From Oscillospiraceae bacterium (GTDB taxonomy: Bacteria; Bacillota; Clostridia; Oscillospirales; Ruminococcaceae), in contig CAAGBS010000038.1 in assembly GCA_900768125.1 (NCBI GenBank), positions 62,001 through 126,000 on the forward strand: a DNA stretch of 64,000 bases. Direction: 5' to 3'. The number at the start of each line of letters is the position of its first letter. Position 1 is the first letter of the stretch. The position numbers and the translations under genes are program-made. The notes under the pieces are model-generated. The model worked only from the letters and a program-made list of their open reading frames with translations. It ran no database searches and had not been told where the DNA came from. Below, one piece after another: positions 42,319 to 51,783 of this stretch.

Positions 42319-43944
42319 TCACCAGTTCAGCTCGATATCGCCGCCGTTGAGCAGCGCGTCCAGATTGCTGAGCAGTCTGTCGGTGTAGACCTGGCGCACC
42401 TTGTAGAGCACGTTTCCGTTAACGCGGACGATACTCTTGCGGTCGTCGGACTTGTAGAACTCCAGAACATCGCTGCTTCTGCCATATGTGTCGTAGTACT
42501 CCTCGCGGTAGTTGAACTGCACCTTGATATACGGCTCGTAGTCAGCCTCCTCGAAGAACAGTTCCTCGCCCATGGTGGTTATCAGATGCTGATAGAAGCT
42601 CTTGAAGCTGGAATCGTCGAGCGGCTCTCCGTTGCAGCGGAAAACGTGCTCGTCGGCGTCGCCCTCTACAGTGAAGACATACTCGCCGTCCGGTGTGGTG
42701 ACGGTAAGCTTATCGACTGTGTAGATATACGGCGAAATAGGTCTGCGCGACATGATATCCTGCACCTTGAAAGTATACCACGGCGCGTTCGATGTGCTGA
42801 TTGTGTAGATGAGCCTGCCGCCCTCGAACATCGCGTAATATCCGGTGACTGTGGACAGGCTGTCCTCGCTGTCTTCATCGGCCGCGGACCGCACCTCGTT
42901 TCCGAGAAGCAGCACGCGCGCCTTTCCGCCGTACTTAAAGCTTATTTTGCAGTAGGGGTCGTCAAGACCGGTCTGCGCAAGCTCCTCATCGGTGGGGTCG
43001 ATATATGCGCAGGAAGCCGCACTGAGCGAATACAGTCCATATGCGATGGTCTGACCGCTCGTCGTGTCCAGTTCTGCGGTTATCGGCGAGGTTATTCGGT
43101 GGGAGTTGAATGTCGTAACTACCGAGTTCTCGTCCTCCGATTCAGCCGCAACATCGAACATGTATTCGATCTCGACCGGTTCGCTGAGGTCCTTGCGCTC
43201 GATGGTGAGATATTCAAGCTCCTGGGGATTGTTGGCGTCATAGGCTTCGGTAAGCACCAGTCTCACGAAGTCCTTTATGTCGTAGAATGCGCTGCCGGTG
43301 CTGTAGTAGCTGACCTGCATAACGTCATTGCTGCCGTTCACACGGCAGTAGACGTAGTTCGAAGCCGCCGGGTTGCGTATTCCGAAGAGCACCTCGCTGG
43401 AAGTGCCGTCGTCGAAAGTCACCTTAACGGTGGAAAGCGGCTCCGCAAGCCCGTACTTTTCCAGATCAGCGGCGTTCTCCTCTACCATTGAGGAAGCCGA
43501 CAGCCCCGCCATGCTGCGGACGAACGCGCCGATAGTGGAATCGTTGCGGTCGATGCCGTCAAGCTGCGGGCTGGTCCAGTAGTACTGCGTGCTGGTGGTG
43601 ACGTTTCCGTCATCGTCAGTCGAGGACACCTCGCGGGAAGCGCGGTCGAACGAGAAGCTACCGGTCTGGTTGGAGACCTCCATTTTCAGGACGTTCTCCT
43701 GCTCCTTTGCGTTGATAGTAAGAGCGGAATCAGCCGCAGAAGAAGATTCGTCAGCGCTGGTCTCCCCCGTGTCGGGCGCGGAGATTTCAGCCGTCCCGGA
43801 CGCAGAGACAGTGCTGTCCCCGCTGCCGGAGGACGTTTCCTCAGCAGGCTTGGTCATCAGCAGAACGAGAAGCACTGCGCCCAGAACAAGCAGCACGGCC
43901 GCCGCGATGATGACAGTCTTAGTGGTTTTGGAAAGCTTCGCCAT
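42319..43944 (-). CDS. DUF4340 protein of a Gld-like ABC exporter operon
   Basis: 541 aa. An N-terminal TM helix (about 10-30, VIIAAAVLLVLGAVLLVLL) is followed by a Ser/Thr/Asp-rich linker and a large extracytoplasmic region of repeated alpha/beta modules, the DUF4340 pattern. Such proteins accompany GldG-type ABC systems. It starts immediately after the GldG-like stop (TAA then ATG). Predicted to sit on the outer membrane face and to bind the exporter's substrate or regulate it; the substrate is unknown. Confidence 0.82.
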   Translation of the reverse strand: MAKLSKTTKTVIIAAAVLLVLGAVLLVLLMTKPAEETSSGSGDSTVSASGTAEISAPDTGETSADESSSAADSALTINAKEQENVLKMEVSNQTGSFSFDRASREVSSTDDDGNVTTSTQYYWTSPQLDGIDRNDSTIGAFVRSMAGLSASSMVEENAADLEKYGLAEPLSTVKVTFDDGTSSEVLFGIRNPAASNYVYCRVNGSNDVMQVSYYSTGSAFYDIKDFVRLVLTEAYDANNPQELEYLTIERKDLSEPVEIEYMFDVAAESEDENSVVTTFNSHRITSPITAELDTTSGQTIAYGLYSLSAASCAYIDPTDEELAQTGLDDPYCKISFKYGGKARVLLLGNEVRSAADEDSEDSLSTVTGYYAMFEGGRLIYTISTSNAPWYTFKVQDIMSRRPISPYIYTVDKLTVTTPDGEYVFTVEGDADEHVFRCNGEPLDDSSFKSFYQHLITTMGEELFFEEADYEPYIKVQFNYREEYYDTYGRSSDVLEFYKSDDRKSIVRVNGNVLYKVRQVYTDRLLSNLDALLNGGDIELNW

Positions 43945-45660
43945 TTATCTGTGCCTCCTGCGTACCCAGATGACAATACCTGCTACTATAACAACGACCG
44001 GAACAACGATACAGAGCACGACCGCAAGGATATTCGCGTTGCCCTGGTTCACCTCGAAGCCGACGCTGCTGAAAGACTTCGCCGTGATGGTGATACCCTC
44101 GGTCTTGCCGGAGATATAGTTGAACATGTTTATCATGAAATCCTGGTTGTTGGAGTTCGCGTAGCTCATGAACATGCTGTTGCATATCATGTCGGAACCG
44201 AACACAGCCACTCTTGTGACAGCCTGGGTATTGCTGTGCACCTTGTAAGCCACAACAGCGTCGTTGAACGAGCCGGATTCAGCGCCGGACTTGTCGAAAT
44301 CGCTGTTGGAAAGCGTGCTTATCGGGCGGAGATATGCGCCGTCATAGCTCTTTATCAGGACTTCCTGCTCTACGCTGCCCTTGCTTCCGCCGTCCCATAT
44401 CTGCTTAACGGGTCTGATGTACGCGTCATAGGTGATAAGGCTGCTGTTGTAGGCGCTTCCCGCGTAGTCGGTGTCCTGTATCTGCTGGAGATGTACATAC
44501 TCCATGTTGCCATAGGAATAATCGGTGTTGCTCTGCAGAACAAGGCTGTCCTCGATGGCAATGCCCCACTCCTCGAGGAACGACGCAAGATTCTTCATCG
44601 AAGTATCTTCATCGTTTTCGGGCGCGTAATCCGGCTGGCTGTAGGACGCGAAATAGATGAGGTTCTTGCCGAACGCGCCGCCGTTATCAAGGAATGCGGA
44701 CAGCTTTGTAAGGCTGTCGTTGTCGTAGTCCATCGAGGGCGCGTACATGACGATGTAGTCGATGTCGCTGTCTACCTCTGCAACCTGCTGCAAATTGATG
44801 GTCTCAATGTCGTAGCCGTTCTTGTCCAGCAGCGAGGACAGCGAACTGCTGTCAGCCTCGCCGAAGCCCTCCGTGAACGCAACGCGCACGGGGTCGGTGT
44901 TGGTGACGTACATTATCGCCGAGATAGCCGCCTGCTCCACGTTGCTGCCCTCGATTATCTGGGAAGCGTAGGAGCTGTTGACGTACTGATTCACATACTG
45001 CTCGATGTAGTTCTCCGGATAGCCGTACTGCGACAGATTATCGCGGAATGTCGGGCAGGAGAAGTACTCGCCGGGGGTGATTATGCGATGGCGGTTGGTG
45101 TCCTTGGATTCCACCACGATGTAGTTCTCAGAAAGCGTTTCACCACTGAATCTGGAGGTAAAATCCGGGTTCTGGTCTATCTGGAGATACTGCAGCTTGA
45201 AATGCTCGTTCTCCATAGCCATCTTGTTGAGCAGCTCGTTCACGCTCTTGTAGAACGTGCTTCCGCTCTCAAAGCTGGTTTCAGAGTTCATAACGGATAC
45301 GGTAACGTCCTTTTCAAGGCCCGCGAGATAGGTCGTGGTAGCCTCGTCAAGGGTGTAAATACCAGTGTCGGTGAGGTCTGCGGTTGTGTCGATACGATCG
45401 GAAACTATGCCCACGATGACGTTCAGCACTACCACTGCCGCGATGAAAAGCACCGTCAGCACTACTGCCATCGTGCCGTGCTTCATGTTGCGCTTGTCGA
45501 ATCTGCGCTTTACTGCGGCTGGATTGCCGTTCCGTATCTCAGCCTGCCTTTCAGCGGGCTTTGCGGTCTCCTGCGCCTGAGTGTTCTCCTCTGCGGGGGA
45601 AACGTTTTCAGCGGATTCGGAGGTTATCTCCTGCTTCTGCTCGTTGTTTGATTCGTTCAT
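43945..45660 (-). CDS. GldG-like ABC transporter auxiliary membrane protein
   Basis: About 571 aa from ATG at 45660 (GGGGGAG upstream; the frame continues to 45699 into the permease gene). A Gln/Glu-rich cytoplasmic N-terminus of about 60 residues, TM helix (about 52-80), an extracytoplasmic domain with FTEGFGEADSSSLSSLL and VMYAPSMDYDNDSL, a region of GldG/ABC_transp_aux type, and a C-terminal TM helix with basic tail RRRHR. Partners: permease and ATPase upstream, DUF4340 downstream. Function in export is inferred from the family. Confidence 0.82.
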   Translation of the reverse strand: MNESNNEQKQEITSESAENVSPAEENTQAQETAKPAERQAEIRNGNPAAVKRRFDKRNMKHGTMAVVLTVLFIAAVVVLNVIVGIVSDRIDTTADLTDTGIYTLDEATTTYLAGLEKDVTVSVMNSETSFESGSTFYKSVNELLNKMAMENEHFKLQYLQIDQNPDFTSRFSGETLSENYIVVESKDTNRHRIITPGEYFSCPTFRDNLSQYGYPENYIEQYVNQYVNSSYASQIIEGSNVEQAAISAIMYVTNTDPVRVAFTEGFGEADSSSLSSLLDKNGYDIETINLQQVAEVDSDIDYIVMYAPSMDYDNDSLTKLSAFLDNGGAFGKNLIYFASYSQPDYAPENDEDTSMKNLASFLEEWGIAIEDSLVLQSNTDYSYGNMEYVHLQQIQDTDYAGSAYNSSLITYDAYIRPVKQIWDGGSKGSVEQEVLIKSYDGAYLRPISTLSNSDFDKSGAESGSFNDAVVAYKVHSNTQAVTRVAVFGSDMICNSMFMSYANSNNQDFMINMFNYISGKTEGITITAKSFSSVGFEVNQGNANILAVVLCIVVPVVVIVAGIVIWVRRRHR

Positions 45661-45676
45661 ATCTGCTCCCCCTTTC

Positions 45677-46402
45677 TCAGCTCCAGCGGCGGCGTTCAAT
45701 GACGCGCATCGTCAGAAAGTTGAAAACTACTATCAGACTCAGGAAGAACAGGATATTCTTCAGGCTGAAAATGCCGGCGGTGAACTCCTGATACTTATAG
45801 AGCACCGCAAGCGCATTGATGATGTCCTTTAAGAACGTCACCGAAACGAAGTTAGAAATGACATCGAACAGGCACAGCAGGATATTTACTCCTATGCTGC
45901 CGATAGCCGCTATCATCTGGTTCTCGGTGAGGCTGGAAATGAAGATACCCGCCGAAATGAACACAGCGCCCATCAGCACTATGCCGACGAAGTTTCCGAA
46001 GAACCCCGCCCAGCCGAACTCAACGCCCGTACCCGAGCCCTGGACAGCAGCGGAAAGTCCCAGCGCGTAGACGAACATGACCGCCGCGCCGATGAGGAAG
46101 ATCAAGAACGCCGCGAGGAACTTCCCCGCAACCAGTCCGAACAGGCTGACCGGTGAGGTCAGGGTAAGCTGGTCGGTCTTCTGGCGCTTGTCGTCCGCCA
46201 TCGTTCTCATGGTGAGTATCGGAATGAGAATCATCATTATAAAGAACATCCACAGGAACACTGCGGACATATCTGCGGAACCGCTTGAAAGGCAGGTCAT
46301 CCACAGAAACAGCCCTGAGAACCCGTAGAATACCGCAAGGTAAACATACCCCAGCGGCGAAGTGAAATAGGAAGCGAACTCGCGCTTCAGGATAGCTGTC
46401 AT
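45677..46402 (-). CDS. ABC-2 type permease (GldF-like)
   Basis: 241 aa. About six TM helices: FTSPLGYVYLAVFYGFSGLF near the N-terminus and LVSIVL-type segments, closing with LFFLSLIVVFNFLTMRVIERRRWS. Translation starts within the ATPase gene stop (four-base overlap). It forms the membrane pore for the ABC ATPase. Substrate unknown. Confidence 0.85.
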   Translation of the reverse strand: MTAILKREFASYFTSPLGYVYLAVFYGFSGLFLWMTCLSSGSADMSAVFLWMFFIMMILIPILTMRTMADDKRQKTDQLTLTSPVSLFGLVAGKFLAAFLIFLIGAAVMFVYALGLSAAVQGSGTGVEFGWAGFFGNFVGIVLMGAVFISAGIFISSLTENQMIAAIGSIGVNILLCLFDVISNFVSVTFLKDIINALAVLYKYQEFTAGIFSLKNILFFLSLIVVFNFLTMRVIERRRWS

Positions 46403-47367
46403 CTTGCCGCACCTCCGTTGTCGATATTGCCGTAGAAATCACCGGTGGTGAGCTTAAGGAATATCTCCTCAAGGGTAAGCTCGCTGCTTCTCATGAGGAG
46501 TATCGGGTAGTTTCTCGCCGCCATGCGTTTGAATACCTCGCGGCGGATATCGCAGCCCTCGCGGGCGTTGAGTTCGTACTCGCCGACGGTCTTGTCTATC
46601 GTGCGGTTGAGGTGCACCTCCACCATCTCGGGGATCTGCTCCAGCAGCGCCTTGACTTCCTTGGTGGGACCCTCTATCTGCACAGTCAGCTTGTGGTCGG
46701 CGGACAGGTTGTGAGAAAGATTCTCGGCGGTGTCGTTTGCGACCAGCTTTCCCTTGTCGATGACTACTATCTTGTCGCAGACCGCCTGCACCTCGGACAG
46801 AATGTGCGAGGAGAGGATAACGGTGTGGTTTTTGCCAAGTTTCTTGATGAGCGTGCGTATCTCGATTATCTGCTTCGGGTCGAGACCTACGGTCGGCTCG
46901 TCCAGGATAAGCACCTTAGGGTTGCCAACGAGCGCCTGAGCCAGTCCCACGCGCTGCTTGTAGCCCTTTGACAGGTTACGGATAACCCGCTTCTGCACAT
47001 CGGTTATCTTCACCAGACGGCATATCTCGTCCAGGTGGGAGCGCTTCGGGAGCTTGCACTTTTTCAAGTCGTACACGAAATTCAGGTACTCCATCACCGT
47101 CATATCGAGATACAGCGGCGGAAGCTCCGGCAGGTAGCCGATGTCCTTCTTTGCGCGCACGGGGTCCTCCAGAATGTCAACGCCGTTGATGAGCGCCTGC
47201 CCTCCCGAGGAGGAGAGGTAGCCGGTCAGCATGTTCATCGTGGTGGACTTTCCCGCGCCGTTAGGCCCGAGGAAGCCGAGTATCTCGCTTTCCCCTGCGG
47301 TGAAGCTGATACCGTCCACGGCTAGCTTGCTGCCGTAGCTTTTGCTTAGGTTTTTTACTTCGATCAT
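46399..47367 (-). CDS. ABC transporter ATPase (GldA-like)
   Basis: 322 aa. Walker A GPNGAGKSTTMN, signature LSKGYKQRVGLAQAL, Walker B LILDEPTVGLDP, and an extra C-terminal domain of about 90 residues seen in GldA/CcmA-type exporters. ATG at 47367 follows AAAGGACATAAT. First gene of a four-gene operon ending with DUF4340; the 160-base region in front contains two palindromes and a small leader hairpin. Confidence 0.93.
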   Translation of the reverse strand: MIEVKNLSKSYGSKLAVDGISFTAGESEILGFLGPNGAGKSTTMNMLTGYLSSSGGQALINGVDILEDPVRAKKDIGYLPELPPLYLDMTVMEYLNFVYDLKKCKLPKRSHLDEICRLVKITDVQKRVIRNLSKGYKQRVGLAQALVGNPKVLILDEPTVGLDPKQIIEIRTLIKKLGKNHTVILSSHILSEVQAVCDKIVVIDKGKLVANDTAENLSHNLSADHKLTVQIEGPTKEVKALLEQIPEMVEVHLNRTIDKTVGEYELNAREGCDIRREVFKRMAARNYPILLMRSSELTLEEIFLKLTTGDFYGNIDNGGAAR

Positions 47368-47381
47368 ATTATGTCCTTTTC

Positions 47382-47400
47382 CGCATGTCGTTTATGCGGC
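47382..47400 (-). other. Leader hairpin before the ABC operon
   Basis: Perfect stem CCGCAT/ATGCGG with a seven-base loop, ending four bases before the Shine-Dalgarno AAAGGA. It could reduce ribosome access. Confidence 0.45.
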
Positions 47401-47419
47401 TGATTAGTTAGGGCATGTA

Positions 47420-47485
47420 ATCTGCACATATCAGATATATCCCCAGTCATATATCAGCTTAACACACTAAAGTGATGAAAGTGTG
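47420..47485. promoter_or_regulatory. Two inverted repeats upstream of the ABC operon
   Basis: ATCTG-N7-CAGAT (47420-47436) and CACACT-N11-AGTGTG (47463-47485). They flank weak -10-like sequence and could be repressor sites, but no convincing -35 is visible, and the second could be a weak gltX terminator stem. Confidence 0.3.
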
Positions 47486-47529
47486 AATCAGGCATGAATA
47501 TACAGTTAAAATTCACAGACTCACGGAAA

Positions 47530-48978
47530 TCAGCCTATCTCAGCGGTGAGCTTCTCGATAGCCTTATTCATGCGGTCGAGGGTGTCCTTCTTGCCGAGTA
47601 TCTTCGCAAGTTCGACGCCGCCGCCGGGAGTTACAGCCTTGCCGCTCAGCGCAACGCGCAGCGGGTAGAGGTATAGTCCGTTCTTTACGCCGTCCGCTTC
47701 AATCTGCTTAAAGAGCGCGTCGTGAATGTTCTCAGTTGTGAAATCCTGAATGCCCTCGATTACCGGAACCAGCTTCTTCAGCGCGTCCAGAGAGGTCTGC
47801 GGAGTGGTCTTCATTTTCTTGCTGACATACATATCGATGGAGTATTCCGGCATCTGGTCGATGAAGTCAACGCGCTCGGGGATATCGTTGAAGACCTCGG
47901 TTCTGGGCTGGAGACCGGCGCAGAGCAGCGGCATGTCGATATCTGTTCGCTTGCAGGTCTGGCGTATCCACGGCTCAGCGTACTCAACGAACTTGTCGAG
48001 CGGCAGGCTGCGGATATACACAGCGTTGATGGCGGTGAGCTTCAGCGGGTCAAATATAGCCGGCGACTTGGAAATACCGGACAGATCGAACGCTTCGATC
48101 ATCTCGTCCAGCGTGAATATCTCCTGCTCGCCCTTGGGCGCCCAGCCCAGCAGAAGAATGTAGTTCAGTATAGCTTCGGTGAGGTAGCCCTTTGCGCGGA
48201 AATCCTCGAATGAAGCGTCGCCGTCGCGCTTGGAAAGCTTGTGGGTAGCATCGCGCATGATGTGCTCAACGTGAATGTACACCGGCGGCTCCCAGCCGAA
48301 AGCGGAATAAAGCAGATTGTACTTCGGTGCGGAGGAGAGGTACTCGTTTCCTCTTACAACGTGAGTGATACCCATGGTGTGGTCGTCTACTACGTTCGCG
48401 AAGTTGTAGGTCGGCATTCCATCGGACTTCAGCAGCACCTGGTCGTCAAGATCGGTGTTCTCGACCGTGATGTCGCCGTATATCTCATCGTGGAATGTAG
48501 TGGTGCCCTCGTTGGGTATCTTCTGGCGGATAACGCAGGATTCGCCTGCGTCATGGCGCTTCTTAGCCTCTGCGGGGTCGAGGTCGCGGCAGGGGCAGCG
48601 GTTGGCGGAAGCAAGTCCGTTCGCGGTGTCCTCGCTGCTGTTCTCGCTCTTGTTGCAGAAGCAGTAGTAAGCGCAGCCGCTCTCTACCAGCTTCTCGGCG
48701 TATTCCTTGAACATTCCCATACGCTGGCTCTGAATATACGGACCGCACGGGCCGCCGATGTCGGGTCCCTCGTCCCAGTTCAGACCGCATGTTTTGAGCG
48801 TTCTGTATATAACATCAGTTGCGCCCTCAACGTAGCGCCCCTGGTCTGTATCCTCGATACGAAGAATGAACTTGCCGTGGTTCTTTCTCGCGATGAGATA
48901 AGTATACAGCGCGGTGCGCAGATTGCCTATATGCATGTACCCGGTTGGGCTGGGTGCAAATCTTGTCCTGACTTCCAT
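47530..48978 (-). CDS. gltX: Glutamyl-tRNA synthetase
   Basis: 482 aa. Class I signatures: HIGN (RFAPSPTGYMHIGN) and HKLSKRDG. A zinc-knuckle-like set CAYYCFC ... NRCPCRDL lies near residue 105-130. It charges tRNA-Glu; in Clostridia the same enzyme usually also misacylates tRNA-Gln for GatCAB. It lies 22 bases behind ribF and closes the translation cluster. Confidence 0.97.
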   Translation of the reverse strand: MEVRTRFAPSPTGYMHIGNLRTALYTYLIARKNHGKFILRIEDTDQGRYVEGATDVIYRTLKTCGLNWDEGPDIGGPCGPYIQSQRMGMFKEYAEKLVESGCAYYCFCNKSENSSEDTANGLASANRCPCRDLDPAEAKKRHDAGESCVIRQKIPNEGTTTFHDEIYGDITVENTDLDDQVLLKSDGMPTYNFANVVDDHTMGITHVVRGNEYLSSAPKYNLLYSAFGWEPPVYIHVEHIMRDATHKLSKRDGDASFEDFRAKGYLTEAILNYILLLGWAPKGEQEIFTLDEMIEAFDLSGISKSPAIFDPLKLTAINAVYIRSLPLDKFVEYAEPWIRQTCKRTDIDMPLLCAGLQPRTEVFNDIPERVDFIDQMPEYSIDMYVSKKMKTTPQTSLDALKKLVPVIEGIQDFTTENIHDALFKQIEADGVKNGLYLYPLRVALSGKAVTPGGGVELAKILGKKDTLDRMNKAIEKLTAEIG

Positions 48979-49000
48979 TTCTGTATTCCTTTCATGCTTG

Positions 49001-49915
49001 TTATCGAAGCGCTTCTTCCTTGTCGCGCGCTATCTGTGCTTTCAGCTCGTCAAGTCCGGCGAACTTAGTTTCCGGGCGGATAAAGCGGACTAAAGCCACT
49101 GCGATATCCTGACCGTAGAGGTCGCCGTCAAAGCCGATGATGTAGGTCTCCATCACTGCGCCGGAGCCGTCCCGCCGATTCTGGACGGTAGGCTTTACGC
49201 CGATGTTCGTGACCCCGTGGTACTGCTTCCCCGCTATCTCAACGTAGCTTTTGTAGACTCCGTAACGCGGGATTATATTCGTGTCGGGTATTATCTGATT
49301 TATCGTCGGGAAATCAATGGTTCTGCCTATCTCGTTCCCTCGAATGACCGGCAGCCTGTACCACAGCTCATAGCCCAGCAGCCGGTTAGCTTCTTCTATT
49401 TCTCCCCGTCGGATATGCTCGCGTATCCTCGTGGAACTTATCATCTTGCCGTCAAGGCAGATGTCCTTCACTATCTCAACGCGCATTCCGAACTTTGCGC
49501 CTATCTCCCTGAGCCTTTCCGGAGTGCCGCAGCCGCCCTTTCCGAACCGGAAATTGCTTCCGCAGCAGGCGAATCCCGCATTAAGCCGGTCGATAAGCAC
49601 TTTCTTCACGAAATCTTCGTCCGAAAGCGTACAGACCTCAGCGAAATCCGGCGCGTAGATGTACTTCACGCCTATCCTCTCCATCAGTTCGCACTTGTTC
49701 TCGAACGAGATTATATCCTCCGGCCCGCGGAATTTCGGCAGCGTGGTGTCGCAGTTGAACGTGAACACTGCCGGTCTCAGCCCGGTCTGAGCCATCGCCG
49801 TGCGGATAACGCCGACATGTCCCAGATGAAGCCCGTCAAAGTAACCCAGCGCGACGGCTGTTTTCTCCTCCGGGCGCAGGCTGCTGTTAGTTATGTCTAT
49901 CAAAATTATCACCAT
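49001..49915 (-). CDS. ribF: Bifunctional riboflavin kinase/FAD synthetase
   Basis: 304 aa. Nucleotidyltransferase part with ALGYFDGLHLGHVGVI and SSTRIREHIRRGEI, then the riboflavin kinase domain with RGNEIGRTIDFPTINQI and GVTNIGVKPTV. It makes FMN and FAD. The ATG at 49915 has only a weak site; a TTG at about residue 6 is an alternative. It is the usual last gene of the rimP-nusA-infB cluster. Confidence 0.95.
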   Translation of the reverse strand: MVIILIDITNSSLRPEEKTAVALGYFDGLHLGHVGVIRTAMAQTGLRPAVFTFNCDTTLPKFRGPEDIISFENKCELMERIGVKYIYAPDFAEVCTLSDEDFVKKVLIDRLNAGFACCGSNFRFGKGGCGTPERLREIGAKFGMRVEIVKDICLDGKMISSTRIREHIRRGEIEEANRLLGYELWYRLPVIRGNEIGRTIDFPTINQIIPDTNIIPRYGVYKSYVEIAGKQYHGVTNIGVKPTVQNRRDGSGAVMETYIIGFDGDLYGQDIAVALVRFIRPETKFAGLDELKAQIARDKEEALR

Positions 49916-49939
49916 TCATACCGACATCAGCCGGTATTC

Positions 49940-50824
49940 TTATTCTGAACGGAACTGCTTGACTGAAACAAGCTCTCCGTCCGAGTTTATCCTGCCAACG
50001 CCGATGAATACGCCGCCGGATGTCACTCTTGCGTCCTCGTCCACCGGGGCGCGCTTCATGAGCCTGTCCGCGTCCAGCCGGACCCCGTTCAGGAACATTC
50101 TCGTCTGCACCTCGTCGAGCGGTATCTCAGGCAGCGGTGCGAACAGCTCCGACACCGGAAGAAGCCAGCTTTCAAGCTGCTCTGGGGAAGCGTTCCGCAC
50201 CTCGTCCAGCCCGTGGCACTGCTCCAGCGTGAAGCCGCAGCTTTTCGTCCTGCACAGGCTGGTCATGACTGCGCCGGTGCACAGCGACTCGCCGATATCG
50301 TTTATCAGCGTTCTGATGTAGGTGCCGCCGGAGCAGTCCACGTCGATAACGCCGTCCGTGCCGTCAAAGCTGACCAGTTCCAGCCGTGAGATAGCCGCGG
50401 GGCGTGGTTTGCGCTCCACCTCTATGCCGCGGCGCGCAAGGTCGCAGAGCTTCTGCCCGTTGATTTTCAGCGCGGAGTACATCGGCGGTATCTGCATGAT
50501 ATCGCCCCGGAAATCCTCCAGCGCGAACTGCACCTCCGCCTCTGAAACGCCGTTCTCACACCGCGAGCGCAGCTTCCCCCAGATGTCCTGGGTATCGGAA
50601 ACGAACCCCAGCCGAAATCCCGCCCTGTAACTCTTGCTGTCGTCAGGGACGAGATCTACCGCCTTGGTGGCGCCGCCGACGAACACCGGTAGCACTCCCG
50701 TAGCCATCGGGTCGAGAGTGCCGCCGTGCCCTATCTTTTTAGTTCCGAAAGCCCTGCGCATGGAAGCCACCACGTCGAACGAGGTGAACTCCTGCGGCTT
50801 GTTTATGCATATAATTCCTGTCAT
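49940..50824 (-). CDS. truB: tRNA pseudouridine(55) synthase TruB
   Basis: 294 aa. Catalytic Asp in GGTLDPMATGVLPV, then KSYRAGFRLGFVSDTQD and VDCSGGTYIRTLINDIGESL. It makes pseudouridine 55 in tRNA. ATG overlaps the nrnA stop by one base (TAATG). A C-terminal PUA-like extension is present. Confidence 0.96.
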   Translation of the reverse strand: MTGIICINKPQEFTSFDVVASMRRAFGTKKIGHGGTLDPMATGVLPVFVGGATKAVDLVPDDSKSYRAGFRLGFVSDTQDIWGKLRSRCENGVSEAEVQFALEDFRGDIMQIPPMYSALKINGQKLCDLARRGIEVERKPRPAAISRLELVSFDGTDGVIDVDCSGGTYIRTLINDIGESLCTGAVMTSLCRTKSCGFTLEQCHGLDEVRNASPEQLESWLLPVSELFAPLPEIPLDEVQTRMFLNGVRLDADRLMKRAPVDEDARVTSGGVFIGVGRINSDGELVSVKQFRSE

Positions 50825-51783
50825 TACGGATTACCGAGCGCCTTGGCGCATACCCATACTATTTTCTTTTCAGCGTCTTCAAGCGAAGTCTCGAACGCGC
50901 ACCCGGCAGCTCTCGCATGACCTCCGCCGCCGAACTGCTGCGCGATAGCGGACACGTCCGCATTCTCGCTGGATCGCAGGGACACCTTGTAGAATCCCGG
51001 CGTTTTCTCCTTTATGCAGATACCGATATCCACGCCCTCTATCTGGCGCGGGATAGCGGAAAGCGCGCCGATGTCCTCGCTGTCAAGCCCCTCTATCGAG
51101 TCGATGAGCGACTGCGTTACATCTATAACTGCTATCCTGCCGCCCGCGTAGTAGCGTATCCCGCTCAGCGCGAGCTGTTCCAGCTTCAGTCTGCCCTGGC
51201 TCTTCATGTCGAACATCGCGTAGTTTATCGGAACGATGTCCGCGCCCAGCTTCATCAGTTCAGCCGCGTAAACGTGGGTCTGCGGGGACGTGTTGCTGTA
51301 CTTGAAGCAGCCGCTGTCCGTAGCGATTCCTGTGTAGAGACTGTCCGCGATGGAGCTTGTTATCTTTACTTCTTTCATGGAACTCAGCAGCTCGAACACC
51401 AGTTCAGCCGCCGCCGCGTACTCGGGAGCAAGCAGCAGCCGCTCGGCGTACTCGGTGTTGCTGACGTGGTGGTCGATACAAAGCTGAGTCTTCTCGCCGA
51501 CCTCGCGCATGCCATAAAGCAGCTTGGTGTCAGCGACATCGACTGCAACGATCGTTTCCGGCTCGAAATCCTGCTCCTTTAAATCGCGGAACATATACCC
51601 GAATTTCTTCGGTATCGGGTCCGGGCACGCGGTCTTTGCAAGCTTGCCTATCTGCTGGAGCGCACCGCACAGCGCGGTGCCGCAGCCTACGGTGTCGCCG
51701 TCCGGACTGCCATGCATGAGAATGAGGAAGCGGTCGTGCTCACGCAGGAAATTAGCCGCTTCGTTAAGGTCAATCCTCCTCAT
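50824..51783 (-). CDS. nrnA: DHH-family oligoribonuclease/pAp phosphatase (NrnA)
   Basis: 319 aa. HGSPDGDTVG, VDVADT, DHHVSN and the DHHA1 box GGGGHARAAG are all in place. It degrades nanoRNAs and pAp and is a regular member of this cluster in Firmicutes. It overlaps rbfA by 14 bases and ends in a one-base overlap with truB. Confidence 0.93.
   Translation of the reverse strand: MRRIDLNEAANFLREHDRFLILMHGSPDGDTVGCGTALCGALQQIGKLAKTACPDPIPKKFGYMFRDLKEQDFEPETIVAVDVADTKLLYGMREVGEKTQLCIDHHVSNTEYAERLLLAPEYAAAAELVFELLSSMKEVKITSSIADSLYTGIATDSGCFKYSNTSPQTHVYAAELMKLGADIVPINYAMFDMKSQGRLKLEQLALSGIRYYAGGRIAVIDVTQSLIDSIEGLDSEDIGALSAIPRQIEGVDIGICIKEKTPGFYKVSLRSSENADVSAIAQQFGGGGHARAAGCAFETSLEDAEKKIVWVCAKALGNP

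Noticed and set aside
43951..45651. 566-codon plus-strand frame opposite the GldG-like gene
   Set aside because: Antisense shadow; no start site and low-complexity His/Val/Leu composition.
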